From Sphingomonas sp. LM7 (GTDB lineage Bacteria; Pseudomonadota; Alphaproteobacteria; Sphingomonadales; Sphingomonadaceae), in the NCBI RefSeq assembly GCF_002002925.1, contig NZ_CP019511.1, forward strand, positions 1,984,001-2,048,000: a DNA stretch of 64,000 nt, given 5' to 3'. Numbering within the stretch: the first letter of the stretch is position 1; each line of letters opens with the position of its first letter. The notes beneath the pieces are model-generated. The model worked only from the letters and a program-made list of their open reading frames with translations, was not told the DNA's origin and searched no databases. This document shows positions 18,053 through 27,129 of this stretch, piece after piece. A program made the translations under genes and the position numbers.

Positions 18053-18946
18053 TCATACCGTCCACTCCGGATATTTGCTCACCCATTCGGGCGTCATGTG
18101 CGCGATCCATGCCTCGCAGCTGCCCTTCGCCAGATCGCGGACACGGCCGATATAGGCCTGGCGCTCGGCGACCGAGATGACGCCGCGGGCCTGGAGCAGG
18201 TTGAACAGGTGACTCGCCTCGATCGCCTGCTCATAGGCGGCGATCGGGACGTTCGCCTCCAGGCAGTTTTCGCATTCGGCGACTGCCTTGCGGAAGCCCT
18301 CGAACAGCGTCTCGGTGTCGGCGACTTCGAAATTATACTTCGACATCTGCTTCTCGTTCTCGAGAAACACGTCGCCATAGCTCACGCCGCTGTCGTTGAA
18401 CGCGAGGTCGTACACGCTGTCCTTGTTCTGGATGTACATCGCCAGCCGCTCGAGCCCGTAGGTCAGCTCGCCGGCGACCGGCTTGCAGTCGAACCCGCCC
18501 ATCTGCTGGAAATAGGTGAACTGGGTGACTTCCATGCCGTCGCACCAGACTTCCCAGCCCAGACCCCAGGCGCCGAGGGTCGGCGATTCCCAATCATCCT
18601 CGACGAAGCGGATGTCGTGGCGGGTGAAGTCGATGCCGATCGCGGCGAGGCTGCCGAGATAGAGTTGCTGCAGGTCGGGCGGGCTCGGCTTGAGGATTAC
18701 CTGATACTGGTAATAATGCTGGAGGCGGTTGGGGTTTTCGCCATAGCGACCGTCGGTCGGGCGGCGGCACGGTTGGACGAAAGCGGCGTTCCACGGCTCG
18801 GGACCGAGCGCCCTGAGCGTCGTCGCGGGGTGGAAGGTGCCGGCGCCCATGCGCATGTCATAGGGCTGGAGGATCACGCAGCCCCGTTCGCTCCAATAGT
18901 CATGGAGCTTCAGGATCATGCGCTGGAAGCTGAGGGGCTCGGACAT
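18053..18946 (-). CDS. glyQ: Glycyl-tRNA synthetase alpha subunit
   Basis: The 297-residue catalytic alpha subunit of GlyRS. Class II motifs are visible: [18 protein letters not shown] at the N-terminus, [38 protein letters not shown] and [20 protein letters not shown]. The frame is open further upstream, but ATG 18946 ([10 protein letters not shown]) gives the family N-terminus; the upstream 61 codons match nothing. It is the first gene of the glyQS operon and is divergent from the TraB/GumN gene across ~67 bp. Confidence 0.98.
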   Translation of the reverse strand: MSEPLSFQRMILKLHDYWSERGCVILQPYDMRMGAGTFHPATTLRALGPEPWNAAFVQPCRRPTDGRYGENPNRLQHYYQYQVILKPSPPDLQQLYLGSLAAIGIDFTRHDIRFVEDDWESPTLGAWGLGWEVWCDGMEVTQFTYFQQMGGFDCKPVAGELTYGLERLAMYIQNKDSVYDLAFNDSGVSYGDVFLENEKQMSKYNFEVADTETLFEGFRKAVAECENCLEANVPIAAYEQAIEASHLFNLLQARGVISVAERQAYIGRVRDLAKGSCEAWIAHMTPEWVSKYPEWTV

Positions 18947-19013
18947 ATCCGCGGTGCTTTGGCGCGGCGGACCCGAGTTGACAAGGCGGCAGTGACTGCG
19001 CTCCTGTCGCGCG

Positions 19014-19892
19014 ATGCTACGCAAATTGCTGATCGGAGCGGCGCTGCTGGCGCTCGGCGGGTGCCAGGCGAAGCAGCCGGCCAATGATGCCGATCCGGCT
19101 TTGTGGGTGCTCAAGGACGACGACACCACGATCTATCTGTTCGGCACGGTGCACATGCTCAAGCCCGGGCTGACATGGTTCGACGACGGCGTGAAGTCGG
19201 CGTTCGACGCCAGTGACGAGCTGGTGCTCGAACTGGTGATGCCGCCCGATGCCGAGATGCAGGCGCTGGTCGGCGAATTGGGGATGTCGGCAAGCGGCCC
19301 GTCGCTGCCCGACCAGCTCTCGCCCGCCCAGGCCGCCAAATTCCGCGCCGCGCTCCCCGAGATGGGGCTGTCGCCCGACGCCCTCGACCGCGCCGAGCCC
19401 TGGCTGGCGGCGACGATGCTCTCCGCCGCGCCGCTGCGCCAATTGGGCTATGACGAGAAGGACGGCGCCGAGGCGGTGCTGACCGCGGCGGCGAAAAAGG
19501 CAGGCAAGAAGGTCAGCGGGCTGGAGACTGCGCGCGAGCAGCTCGGTTATTTCGACCGCCTGCCGATCGAGGCGCAGCGGGCGCTGCTGGTCGATACGCT
19601 CGACGACTTGCCCAAGGCGGGCAAGACGATCGACGCGATGGTGGCGGCGTGGCGCAAGGGTGATGCCGACGGACTGGCGAAGCTGATGAACGAGGATCTC
19701 AGCCGCGCGCCCGAGCTGGCCGACGCGCTGCTCGCCCAGCGCAACCGGAAATGGGCGGAGTGGCTCAAGCAGCGGATGGAGGCGCCGGGGGTGGTGTTCG
19801 TGGCGGTCGGCGCGGGGCATCTGGCGGGGACTGCCGGCGTTCAGGCGGAGCTGGCCAAGCGCGGGGTGAAAGTGGAGCGGATCGACTATTAG
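19014..19892 (+). CDS. TraB/GumN-family lipoprotein
   Basis: A 292-residue TraB/PrgY/GumN-family protein. The signal peptide ends in a lipobox (LALGGCQ), so it is predicted to be a lipoprotein. The family's catalytic-like motif GTVHMLKPG (G-T-x-H) follows, and the matching C-terminal motif is [15 protein letters not shown] (GxxH). Members are related to Tiki-type metalloproteases; the bacterial role is mostly unknown. The gene is divergent from glyQ. I choose ATG 19014, the only start giving a signal peptide. Confidence 0.88.
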   Translation: MLRKLLIGAALLALGGCQAKQPANDADPALWVLKDDDTTIYLFGTVHMLKPGLTWFDDGVKSAFDASDELVLELVMPPDAEMQALVGELGMSASGPSLPDQLSPAQAAKFRAALPEMGLSPDALDRAEPWLAATMLSAAPLRQLGYDEKDGAEAVLTAAAKKAGKKVSGLETAREQLGYFDRLPIEAQRALLVDTLDDLPKAGKTIDAMVAAWRKGDADGLAKLMNEDLSRAPELADALLAQRNRKWAEWLKQRMEAPGVVFVAVGAGHLAGTAGVQAELAKRGVKVERIDY

Positions 19893-20039
19893 GCTTCGCC
19901 ACCCGCGCCTAGTACCGGGGTGACGGATATTGCCTTTCGCCGCCATCTCCGCTAGAGGCGCGCGCTTGCTGCGGCAGGGTCATCCCTGGAGGCCTGTCCG
20001 GCAAAGGAACTGAAACACTTTAGCGCATTGGAACGACAC

Positions 20040-20654
20040 ATGAGCGAGACGCTTACGCTGTCGGCCGAGACGCGCGACCGGGCTGGCAAGGGAGCCTCCC
20101 GGGCGCTTCGTCGTGAAGGCCGCGTCCCCGCCGTTATCTACGGCAACAAGGCAGACCCCGTTGGCATCCATGTCAACGAGCGCGAGCTGATGAAGCTGCT
20201 TAACACCGGCCACTTCATGAACTCGGTAGTCATGGTCAATGGCGAGCGCACGCTGCCCAAGGACGTCGCATTCGACGTCGTGACCGATCGTCCGCTCCAC
20301 GTCGACTTCCTGCGCATCTCCGAGCATGCCAGCGTGCACGTCAACGTGCCGATCGTGTTCACCGATGAGGAAGAATCGGCCGGCATCAAGCGCGGCGGCG
20401 TTCTCAACGTCGTCCGCCACGAGCTCGAGCTCGTCGTCGACGCAGCCGAGATCCCCGACCAGATCGAGATCTCGCTCAAGGGCGTCGAAGTCGGCGATTC
20501 GATCCACATCTCGGCCGTGACGCTGCCCAAGGGCGCGAAGCCGGCGATCACCGACCGCGACTTCACCATCGCGACGATCGTGGCGCCGTCGGCGCTCAAG
20601 TCGAGCGAAGGCGACACCGCAACCGAGGACGAGGCTCCGGCCGAGGGCGAGTAA
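20040..20654 (+). CDS. rplY: 50S ribosomal protein L25 (Ctc/TL5 form)
   Basis: The 204-residue long form of L25, which binds 5S rRNA. It has an N-terminal L25 domain ([24 protein letters not shown]) and a C-terminal TL5/Ctc beta domain ([20 protein letters not shown]), ending in an acidic tail. ATG 20040 ([10 protein letters not shown]) is chosen over the in-frame TTG 20028. It is followed by a strong terminator and then pth, the usual rplY-pth pairing. Confidence 0.97.
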   Translation: MSETLTLSAETRDRAGKGASRALRREGRVPAVIYGNKADPVGIHVNERELMKLLNTGHFMNSVVMVNGERTLPKDVAFDVVTDRPLHVDFLRISEHASVHVNVPIVFTDEEESAGIKRGGVLNVVRHELELVVDAAEIPDQIEISLKGVEVGDSIHISAVTLPKGAKPAITDRDFTIATIVAPSALKSSEGDTATEDEAPAEGE

Positions 20655-20674
20655 GCTTTCAAACTTCGCGGTTC

Positions 20675-20718
20675 AAAAAATCGCCTCCGCATCCTAGGTG
20701 CGGGGGCGATTTTTCTTT
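20675..20718 (+). terminator. Rho-independent terminator after rplY
   Basis: The stem AAAAATCGCC-T-CCGCA pairs with TGCGG-G-GGCGATTTTT around a seven-base loop and is followed by TCTTTT. It sits between rplY and pth, so it probably limits read-through into pth. Confidence 0.85.
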
Positions 20719-20731
20719 TGGGGTTCTTCTG

Positions 20732-21301
20732 ATGCAACTCTGGGTGGGCCTCGGCAATCCGGGGCCGCAATATGCGATGCACCGGCACAATGTCGGCTTC
20801 ATGGCGGTGGATGCGCTCGGCGAGGTCCATGGCTTCTCGGCGCCCAAGAAGCAGTTTCAGGGCTGGACCCAGGACGGGCGGATCGGCAGCGACAAGATCG
20901 TGCTGCTCAAGCCTGGCACGTTCATGAACGAAAGCGGCCGCGCGGTGCGCGCGGCGATGGACTTCTACAAACTGACACCCGCCGACATCACGATCTTCCA
21001 CGACGAGCTGGATCTCGTGCCGTTCAAGGTCAAGGTGAAGCTGGGTGGCGGCACTGCGGGGCATAACGGCCTGCGCTCGACCGACGCGCATATCGGCCCA
21101 GACTTCCGCCGCGTGCGGCTTGGCATCGGCCATCCCGGGCACAAGGACCGGGTGACCGGCTATGTGCTCGGCAACTATGCCAAGGCCGAGATCGAGCCGC
21201 TGACCGATATGCTCGGCGCGATCGCTGCCGAGGCGCCGTGGCTGGCCGAAGGCAATGACGCGCGGTTCATGAGTGACGTGGCATCGCGGCTGCAGGACTG
21301 A
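20732..21301 (+). CDS. pth: Peptidyl-tRNA hydrolase
   Basis: A 189-residue cytoplasmic Pth that recycles peptidyl-tRNAs released by stalled ribosomes. Conserved active-site residues are present: Asn in GLGNPGPQYA, His in MHRHNVGF, Asn in FMNESGRAV and Asp in FHDELDLVP. GGGTAGHNGLRS is a further signature. It lies 77 bp after rplY, directly behind the terminator, so it may be expressed by read-through or from its own promoter. Confidence 0.97.
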   Translation: MQLWVGLGNPGPQYAMHRHNVGFMAVDALGEVHGFSAPKKQFQGWTQDGRIGSDKIVLLKPGTFMNESGRAVRAAMDFYKLTPADITIFHDELDLVPFKVKVKLGGGTAGHNGLRSTDAHIGPDFRRVRLGIGHPGHKDRVTGYVLGNYAKAEIEPLTDMLGAIAAEAPWLAEGNDARFMSDVASRLQD

Positions 21302-21320
21302 GCGAGGCTCAATAATCGCC

Positions 21321-21408
21321 CCGTTCGGCCTGAGCCTGTCGAAGGCCTGCTCTCCCTCAAGCGGTCACCTGCGGATGGCTGCCCTTCGACAGGCTCGGGG
21401 CGAATGGC
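21321..21408. repeat. Palindromic interspersed repeat (family A), copy 2
   Basis: The left arm 21321-21345 (CCGTTCGG..TGAGCCTGTCGAAGG) and the right arm 21383-21408 (CCTTCGACAGGCTCGGGGCG, then AATGG) are near-perfect inverted copies. The centre is about 37 bases. The arm core is shared with the copy upstream of thrB. It sits between pth and the convergent lipoprotein gene. Confidence 0.8.
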
Positions 21409-21421
21409 GTTCAGCATAGAA

Positions 21422-21449
21422 AAGGGGCCCCGGTTTCCCGGAGCCCCTT
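21422..21449 (-). terminator. Terminator for the TbpB-like lipoprotein gene
   Basis: Read on the minus strand, AAGGGGCTCCGG pairs with CCGGGGCCCCTT (one mismatch) around a GAAA loop and is followed by TTTT. It lies 17 bases past the stop of the convergent lipoprotein gene. Confidence 0.8.
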
Positions 21450-21466
21450 CCCTGTTTCCAGGAAGC

Positions 21467-22462
21467 TTACTTCTTGCCGACGATCACACCGACAAGGTTC
21501 TGCGTGTCGCCGCCATTGGTGCCAGAGGCAGCGAAGGTGATGCCGATTTCCTTGGCCTGCGAGCCGAAGAAGCCGCCGGCCAGCGTCCCCGAGAGCGGGC
21601 TGCCCGTGGTGAAGCTGCCGCTGAACTGGTTCTGGCCCGTCGGGATCGCGCCCTGCGCCGTGAAGGTGCCATAGGCGATCGTCGCGCCGCCGCCCTCGGG
21701 AGTGCGGTTGAGCGTGAGCGTCGAGGTGACAAGGCCGGTCGAGAAGTTGACCGAAGTGGTGACCGTACCACCGATGCGCCACAGCGTCGTGGCACCGGCA
21801 TTGGTGCTGACCAGGCGGCCGGCGACGCTCGACGTATAGGCCTGGGTGCCGGTCTTCGGCACGTCGGTCAGCACGGTCTGATAGCCGAACACCGACGTGG
21901 TGATCCGCTTGGCGCCCGTGGTCGAGTCGCCACGCCACCACTGGGCGTAGCTGACATTGGTCAGCTGAAGCGCAGTGTTGTTGGTGAGCGTTGCCGCCGA
22001 AATCGTGTTGTTGAGGAATTCGAGCTGCGAGAACTTGCCCGCAGTCGCCGTGTCGGTGGTGCGGAACACGAACTCGGTGACGCCCGGTGCCGGCTGAACC
22101 GTGACGTTGGCGTTCACGAAGCGCGATTCTTCGCTGTTCTCGTTGATGACATAGGTCGCGGTGGCGATTGCGTTGCTGGTCGCCAGACGCACGCGGGTCG
22201 ACAGCCCCTCGGTCGCAGCGACGCCGAGCGTCACCGGGCCGACGGCGGGGTCGCCGGTGTAGCTGGTCGAGGCGTTGATCGAGGCGAACTCCGCAGCCGC
22301 GGTGAGCGGGAACACGGCATAGGTCGGCGACGCAGTCGGCGTCGGAGTCGGCGTCGCAGTGGGCGACGGCGTCGGCGTGGGATCGGGATCGTCGCTGCCG
22401 CTGCAGCTCGCGAGCGCCAGCGTCGCCGCGGCGGCGCTCATGATCATGTGACGGCGAATCAT
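21467..22462 (-). CDS. Lipoprotein with TbpB-type beta-barrel domain
   Basis: A 331-residue predicted surface or outer-membrane lipoprotein. The signal peptide ends in LALASCSGSD (lipobox Cys about residue 20). A Pro/Thr-rich low-complexity linker follows, with roughly ten PT/PTP repeats. The body is all-beta and rich in Thr, Ser and Ala. The C-terminus has the small eight-strand barrel signature of transferrin-binding-protein-like lipoproteins: ATIAYGTFTAQG, then GTLAGGFFGSQAKEIGITFA, and a terminal VGVIVGKK strand. Such proteins are often Slam substrates, but no Slam gene is nearby. The frame is open upstream; ATG 22462 (MIRRHMIMSAAA) supplies the signal peptide. The ligand is unknown. Confidence 0.75.
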   Translation of the reverse strand: MIRRHMIMSAAAATLALASCSGSDDPDPTPTPSPTATPTPTPTASPTYAVFPLTAAAEFASINASTSYTGDPAVGPVTLGVAATEGLSTRVRLATSNAIATATYVINENSEESRFVNANVTVQPAPGVTEFVFRTTDTATAGKFSQLEFLNNTISAATLTNNTALQLTNVSYAQWWRGDSTTGAKRITTSVFGYQTVLTDVPKTGTQAYTSSVAGRLVSTNAGATTLWRIGGTVTTSVNFSTGLVTSTLTLNRTPEGGGATIAYGTFTAQGAIPTGQNQFSGSFTTGSPLSGTLAGGFFGSQAKEIGITFAASGTNGGDTQNLVGVIVGKK

Positions 22463-22538
22463 TCCCTGCTCCTTGAAATACGCGATGCCTGAAAAGGCTC
22501 GGTGCCCCTGTACCCCAGGTGAACGGGGGCCCGTCAAG

Positions 22539-23426
22539 TTATGACGTAGCCAGCGCGCGCGGCCCGTAATTGCCGCCTGCCAAGAGGCGCGCTTCGGCCT
22601 GGCGCGCAGGGCTGGACGGCAGCTCGAACCGCGCCGCGCCCCTGGCGAGCAGCTTGAGCAGCACGCGCTCGGCGGGGTGCAGCGTCCGGTCGGCCAGCCC
22701 GAGCTGGCGGCGCATCTCCGGGGGCAGCAGGTCGATCGCGGCGCGGACACCGAGCTTCTGCATGGGGCGCAGCGCGCGCGGCAGGATTTCGGCAGTGCGC
22801 AGGATCGCGATCAATTCCTCGATCACCGGCGAAGGTTCGAGCTGCGGGCGCATCCGTGTCATCAGCGCGTCCATCGCTGCCTCGCTCGCCGGCGGCGCCT
22901 CGACGCCATACAGCGCCGCGCCCGGCTTTGCCTCGGCATAGAAACGGTCGCGCTCGGCCTGATTCAGCGGCTCGGCGTAACGGTGATAAGCGTGGAGGAA
23001 CGCCCAGCTCGCGGTCGCCTGCACCCACAGCAGCAGATCGGGGTCACTCGCGACATAGCTTTGCCCGTCCTCGGTCTCGCCGCGCACCTTGGCGTGCATG
23101 CGGTTTACTCGCTGCGCCAGCGCCTCGAACTGGCTGCGCGCGCCATAGACGGTGATCATCGCCGCCACGCCGGTCCGGCGCATCCGCGTCGCGGGATCGC
23201 GCTTGAAGCTGGTGTGATCCCAGACGCCGTGGCGCACGCGCGGTTCGCCGAGTTCGAGCAGCACCGCGGCGATCCCGCCGACATACATCGTCACCGGATT
23301 GCGGAACACGCGCCACGATACCGAATCCGGCGGGAGCATCGCCGGCTCGCCCGCGGGCTGGCGGAAATCGGTGCCGTCGAGGCCCATCAGGCGTGTGGCG
23401 GCGGAATCGAGGTGCTGGCGTATCAT
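22539..23426 (-). CDS. Oxygenase MpaB-family protein (DUF2236)
   Basis: A 295-residue protein of the MpaB/latex-clearing-protein superfamily, whose studied members are haem-b-dependent oxygenases. Recognisable segments are SVSWRVFRNPVTMYVGGIAA near the N-terminus, SFKRDPATRMRRTGVAAM, VNRMHAKVRGE and DPDLLLWVQATASWAFLHAY. There is no signal peptide. The start at ATG 23426 (MIRQHLDSAA) is followed at once by family-like sequence. It is divergent from ychF across ~117 bp. Its substrate is not inferable. Confidence 0.82.
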   Translation of the reverse strand: MIRQHLDSAATRLMGLDGTDFRQPAGEPAMLPPDSVSWRVFRNPVTMYVGGIAAVLLELGEPRVRHGVWDHTSFKRDPATRMRRTGVAAMITVYGARSQFEALAQRVNRMHAKVRGETEDGQSYVASDPDLLLWVQATASWAFLHAYHRYAEPLNQAERDRFYAEAKPGAALYGVEAPPASEAAMDALMTRMRPQLEPSPVIEELIAILRTAEILPRALRPMQKLGVRAAIDLLPPEMRRQLGLADRTLHPAERVLLKLLARGAARFELPSSPARQAEARLLAGGNYGPRALATS

Positions 23427-23543
23427 GGCGCATCAACGCTCGGGCGGCTGCGCTTGCTCCGGGCTGGAAACCGCGCCGCTTTGCGCCTATCGAGCGCGCA
23501 ACCTGGCCCGATGCGGCCCTTCAGACACAGGATCGAGCTTCCC

Positions 23544-24644
23544 ATGGGTTTTCGCTGCGGCATTGTCGGGCTTCCGAACGTCGGCAAGTCCACGCTCTTC
23601 AATGCGTTGACCGAGACTGCCGCGGCGCAGGCGGCGAACTATCCCTTCTGCACGATCGAGCCGAATGTGGGGAACGTCGCGGTGCCCGATCCGCGGCTGG
23701 ACAAGCTGCAGGAGATCGCCGGCTCGGCCAAGAAGATCGAGACCCAGCTCGGTTTCGTCGACATCGCCGGACTGGTGCGCGGTGCGTCGAAGGGCGAGGG
23801 TCTGGGCAACCAGTTCCTCGGCAACATCCGCGAAGTCGATGCAATCGTCCACGTCCTGCGCTGCTTCGAGAATGACGACATCCAGCATGTCGACAACAAG
23901 GTCGATCCGATCGCCGATGCCGAGACCGTCGAGACCGAGCTGATGCTCTCCGATCTCGAAAGCCTCGAGAAGCGCGTGCCCAACTATATCAAGAAGGGCC
24001 AGCAGGGCGACAAGGAGGCCAAAGTCGCCGCGTCGGTGCTCGGCCAGGCGCTCGAGCTGCTGCGCGAAGGCAAGCCCGCTCGGCTGACCCAGCCCAAGGA
24101 CGCCGAGGAGGCGCGGGTCTTCGCGCAGGCCCAACTGCTGACCGGCAAGCCCGTCCTCTATGTCTGCAACGTCAACGAGGAAGACGCCGCCAACGGCAAT
24201 GAACTGTCGGCCAAGGTGTTCGCCAAGGCCAAGGCCGAAGGCGCAGAAGCCGTCGTCGTTTCCGCCGCGATCGAAGCCGATATCGCGACGATGCCGCACG
24301 AGGACCGCGGCGAATTCCTCGCCGAGCTGGGGCTCGAGGAGACCGGCCTGGCCCGCGTAATCCGTGCCGGCTACAGCCTGCTCCACCTGCTCACCTTCTT
24401 CACTGTCGGTCCGAAGGAGGCACGCGCCTGGACCACGCATGTCGGCGCCAAGGCGCCGCAGGCGGCGGGCGAGATCCACACCGATTTCGAGCGCGGCTTC
24501 ATCCGCGCCGAGACGATCGCGTTCGACGATTACGTGCAGTTCAAGGGCGAGAGCGGCGCACGCGACAACGGCAAGCTGCGTTCCGAAGGCAAGGAATATG
24601 TCGTCCAGGACGGCGACGTGATGCTGTTCCGCTTCAACGTTTGA
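23544..24644 (+). CDS. ychF: Redox-regulated ribosome-binding ATPase YchF
   Basis: A 366-residue Obg-family P-loop protein with ATPase activity in YchF. It opens with GFRCGIVGLPNVGKSTLFNA (P-loop) and continues NYPFCTIEPNVG. The switch II region FVDIAGLVRGASKGEGLGNQ follows, in which the catalytic Gln is replaced by a hydrophobic residue, as is typical of HAS-NTPases. There is a coiled-coil insert and a C-terminal TGS domain (FFTVGPKEARAWT, ending VMLFRFNV). The reading frame is open about 290 codons upstream, but that part is antisense to mpaB; ATG 23544 is the true start. Confidence 0.97.
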   Translation: MGFRCGIVGLPNVGKSTLFNALTETAAAQAANYPFCTIEPNVGNVAVPDPRLDKLQEIAGSAKKIETQLGFVDIAGLVRGASKGEGLGNQFLGNIREVDAIVHVLRCFENDDIQHVDNKVDPIADAETVETELMLSDLESLEKRVPNYIKKGQQGDKEAKVAASVLGQALELLREGKPARLTQPKDAEEARVFAQAQLLTGKPVLYVCNVNEEDAANGNELSAKVFAKAKAEGAEAVVVSAAIEADIATMPHEDRGEFLAELGLEETGLARVIRAGYSLLHLLTFFTVGPKEARAWTTHVGAKAPQAAGEIHTDFERGFIRAETIAFDDYVQFKGESGARDNGKLRSEGKEYVVQDGDVMLFRFNV

Positions 24645-24960
24645 GCGTCGCGGCGGCCACCTATGTGCCGCCACCCGAATCGCTGGAAGGTGCCCGGCCG
24701 GTCGCTAATGGGCCACGGCGTCGCTTGTCCGGAATCGCTTAAGAAACCGGCGAATGAACTCGCCCGGCAGCTACCTCGAAGCGTACGGAGCGCGGCGGGA
24801 CGAGATTGCATGCCACGTCGCAGAGTCTGAGGAGTTCCGCGCAGACTATTCTGGAAACAAGATTTAGCGGCGTCCATGCAAAGTGCGGCTCTGCACCTGC
24901 CGGAACCAAGATCGCCGCTACACATTGGTTTCCCCCGGGCAAACCCTTAGTTAACAAATA
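24645..24960. other. 316-bp intergenic region, no gene seen
   Basis: Between ychF and the sensor kinase. It begins with a short GC hairpin (GGCGGC...GCCGCC at about 24653-24673) that may end ychF transcription. The rest contains no convincing ORF, RNA or repeat. The last ~20 bases (ccttagttaacaaatattg) are unusually AT-rich and probably hold the kinase promoter or leader. Confidence 0.5.
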
Positions 24961-27129
24961 TTGAATCTCGTTCTTAGCGATCCTGCCCTCGATGTTAACC
25001 AGGCTGATCAGCGTGTGAAGCTTATAGATTCCCTCCCGCCGGTACGCCGCGCTCAATTGCGCCGATCCGTTCAGATGCCTCCGCGCTGGTTGACCCTCCT
25101 GCTTCCCGCTGCCGCGATATTGGTGTGCGTGGTGATCTGGGGCGTCGCGATCCAGATCGCGCATACGCAGCGCAGCAACCAAGTAACGTCCGCGAGCATC
25201 GAAAACCGCAACCGGGCGATCGGCTATGAGCATTTCGTCGGCGTGATCCTCGATCGCGCCGATGCCGCGGCGATGCATCTGGCGATCAGGTATCGCGACC
25301 TTGCGCCGGGCGCGGGCCCCTCTCCCCAGCCGTTGATCGACTCGGCGGCGCTGGACCCGTCCTTCGCCGACATCGACATCACCGATGTCCGCGGCCGCGT
25401 CCGGTGGTCGAGCCGTCGGGGAAACGAAGCCCGCAGCGTTGCGCAGGACGCAGCGTTTCGGCAGCTCAGCACCGGCCGGCCGCGCGAGCCGCTCGTCATC
25501 GCCCCTGCGGAGACGGACGACCTAAAGGACGCCGCGCTGGTCATCGCACGCGCGATCCGCGGGCAGGACGGCAGCTTCGCCGGCATCGTCGCGGTGCGCA
25601 TCCCGGTCGATCGCCTGACCGTCTTCTATGACGGCGCCGATTTCCGGCCGCACGATCTGATCTCGGTCGTCCGCCTCGACGGGCTGACGCTGGCACGGCG
25701 TGAAGGCGCGGTGGTCAGCCATGGCCAGAACCTTGCCGGCAAGCTCGCCATGCAGCGCCAGATGGCCGAACCGAACGGCACCTATATCGGCCCCAGTTCG
25801 GTTGATGGCGTGACCCGCATCTTCAGCCAGCGGCGGTTGCCGCGCTACGGGCTGTTCGTCAGTGTCGGGCTCGGCACCGACGATCTACTCGCGCCGTCCT
25901 ATGCCCGGGCGCGCATCTTCTACGTTACCGTAGGCGCGCTGACGCTGGCGCTGCTGGGAGGCACGCTCGCCTTCTGGCTGGGCCTGCGACGCCGTGAATC
26001 GATCATCCGGCGGCTCGCGGCGACCAACGACCGGCTGTCCGAGGCGCAAGCGATCGGCAAGATGGGCGATTGGGAGCTCGATCTGGAGACCCGATTGCTG
26101 CTCTGTTCGGACGAAGCATGCCGGATGCACGGCCGTGCGCCCGATGAGGACGTGGTGCCGGCGGACGAAGCGCTGGGTTATCACGACCCCGCCAGCCGGG
26201 AGGATATCCAGCGCACGCTCCGCACGGCGATATTGTCGAAACAGCCCGCGCAATGCGAAGTCGTCTCGACGATGGGTGACGGACGGGTTGCGCATCTGCG
26301 GATCCGGATGTCGCCGGTGGTCGATCCCGATGGCCGGGTGCGGACCGTGCTGGGCACCGAGCAGGACATTACCACCGAGCGGCGGCATGAGCAGCTTCGC
26401 GCCGAAGTCGCCCACATCACGCGGGTCGAGGCAGTCAATGTGATGGCCGCGACGATCGCGCACGAACTGTCGCAGCCGCTCACCGCCGCCAGCAATTATC
26501 TCAGCGCCGCGACCTATCTGGCAGAACAGGGCAAGCATTCGCTGATCGAACAGGAGCGGCTCGCAGTGCTGCTGAGCCATGCGAGCCGGCAGATCGGGCT
26601 CAGCGGCAAGATCATCTCGCGCGCACGCGACATGGTCTCGGACCGGCGGACCGGCGAGCTGGCGTCGCTCGACGACATCGTCGAGGAAGCCATCGCGCTC
26701 AGCAAGGTCGCCGATCCCGCCGTCGCGCGCGCCGCGATCCGCTCGGAACTCGAATCCGATACGGGCCATGTCGCCGCGGACAAGGTGCAGATCCAGCAAG
26801 TGCTGCTCAACCTGATCCGCAACGCCGCACAGGCTGTCGCCCATGCCGATCATCCGCAGGTGCTCGTTTCCAGCCGCCGCGAAGAGGCCGGCATGGTAAT
26901 GGTCAGCGTCGCCGATAACGGCAAGGGCCTGCCCGAGCATGTCGGCGACCTGTTCGCGCCATTCAGCACCACGCGGCGCAATGGCCTGGGCATCGGCCTG
27001 TCGATCTGCCGCACGATCGTCGATTCCTATGGCGGCAAGATCTGGAGCGGGACCAGCCCCCTGGGCGGCGCGGCGATCTGCTTCACCTTGCCGCTGGACG
27101 AGATCGCGCTGCTCTACGACGTGGCCTGA
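24961..27129 (+). CDS. Membrane sensor histidine kinase with PAS domain
   Basis: A 722-residue hybrid-free sensor kinase. Helix 1 is at residues ~44-65 (LTLLLPAAAILVCVVIWGVAI). A ~250-residue extracytoplasmic sensor region follows, then helix 2 at ~320-343 (FYVTVGALTLALLGGTLAFWLGL). Next is a PAS/PAC domain (~350-465, EAQAIGKMGDWELDLETR) and a FixL-like dimerisation domain with the phospho-accepting His in TIAHELSQPLTAASNYL. The ATPase domain has the N box NLIRNAAQAV, G1 VADNGKGLP and TTRRNGLGIGLSICRTIV. The annotated TTG 24961 start is uncertain; ATG 25075 (MPPRWLTLLL) would also keep all domains. No response regulator is adjacent. Its stop overlaps the 3' end of the convergent dipeptidase by 16 bp. 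Confidence 0.88.
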   Translation: MNLVLSDPALDVNQADQRVKLIDSLPPVRRAQLRRSVQMPPRWLTLLLPAAAILVCVVIWGVAIQIAHTQRSNQVTSASIENRNRAIGYEHFVGVILDRADAAAMHLAIRYRDLAPGAGPSPQPLIDSAALDPSFADIDITDVRGRVRWSSRRGNEARSVAQDAAFRQLSTGRPREPLVIAPAETDDLKDAALVIARAIRGQDGSFAGIVAVRIPVDRLTVFYDGADFRPHDLISVVRLDGLTLARREGAVVSHGQNLAGKLAMQRQMAEPNGTYIGPSSVDGVTRIFSQRRLPRYGLFVSVGLGTDDLLAPSYARARIFYVTVGALTLALLGGTLAFWLGLRRRESIIRRLAATNDRLSEAQAIGKMGDWELDLETRLLLCSDEACRMHGRAPDEDVVPADEALGYHDPASREDIQRTLRTAILSKQPAQCEVVSTMGDGRVAHLRIRMSPVVDPDGRVRTVLGTEQDITTERRHEQLRAEVAHITRVEAVNVMAATIAHELSQPLTAASNYLSAATYLAEQGKHSLIEQERLAVLLSHASRQIGLSGKIISRARDMVSDRRTGELASLDDIVEEAIALSKVADPAVARAAIRSELESDTGHVAADKVQIQQVLLNLIRNAAQAVAHADHPQVLVSSRREEAGMVMVSVADNGKGLPEHVGDLFAPFSTTRRNGLGIGLSICRTIVDSYGGKIWSGTSPLGGAAICFTLPLDEIALLYDVA

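Noticed and set aside
22677..23543. An extended N-terminus for ychF
   Set aside because: The extra ~290 codons are antisense to the MpaB-type gene; YchF homologues begin at MGFRCGIVG.
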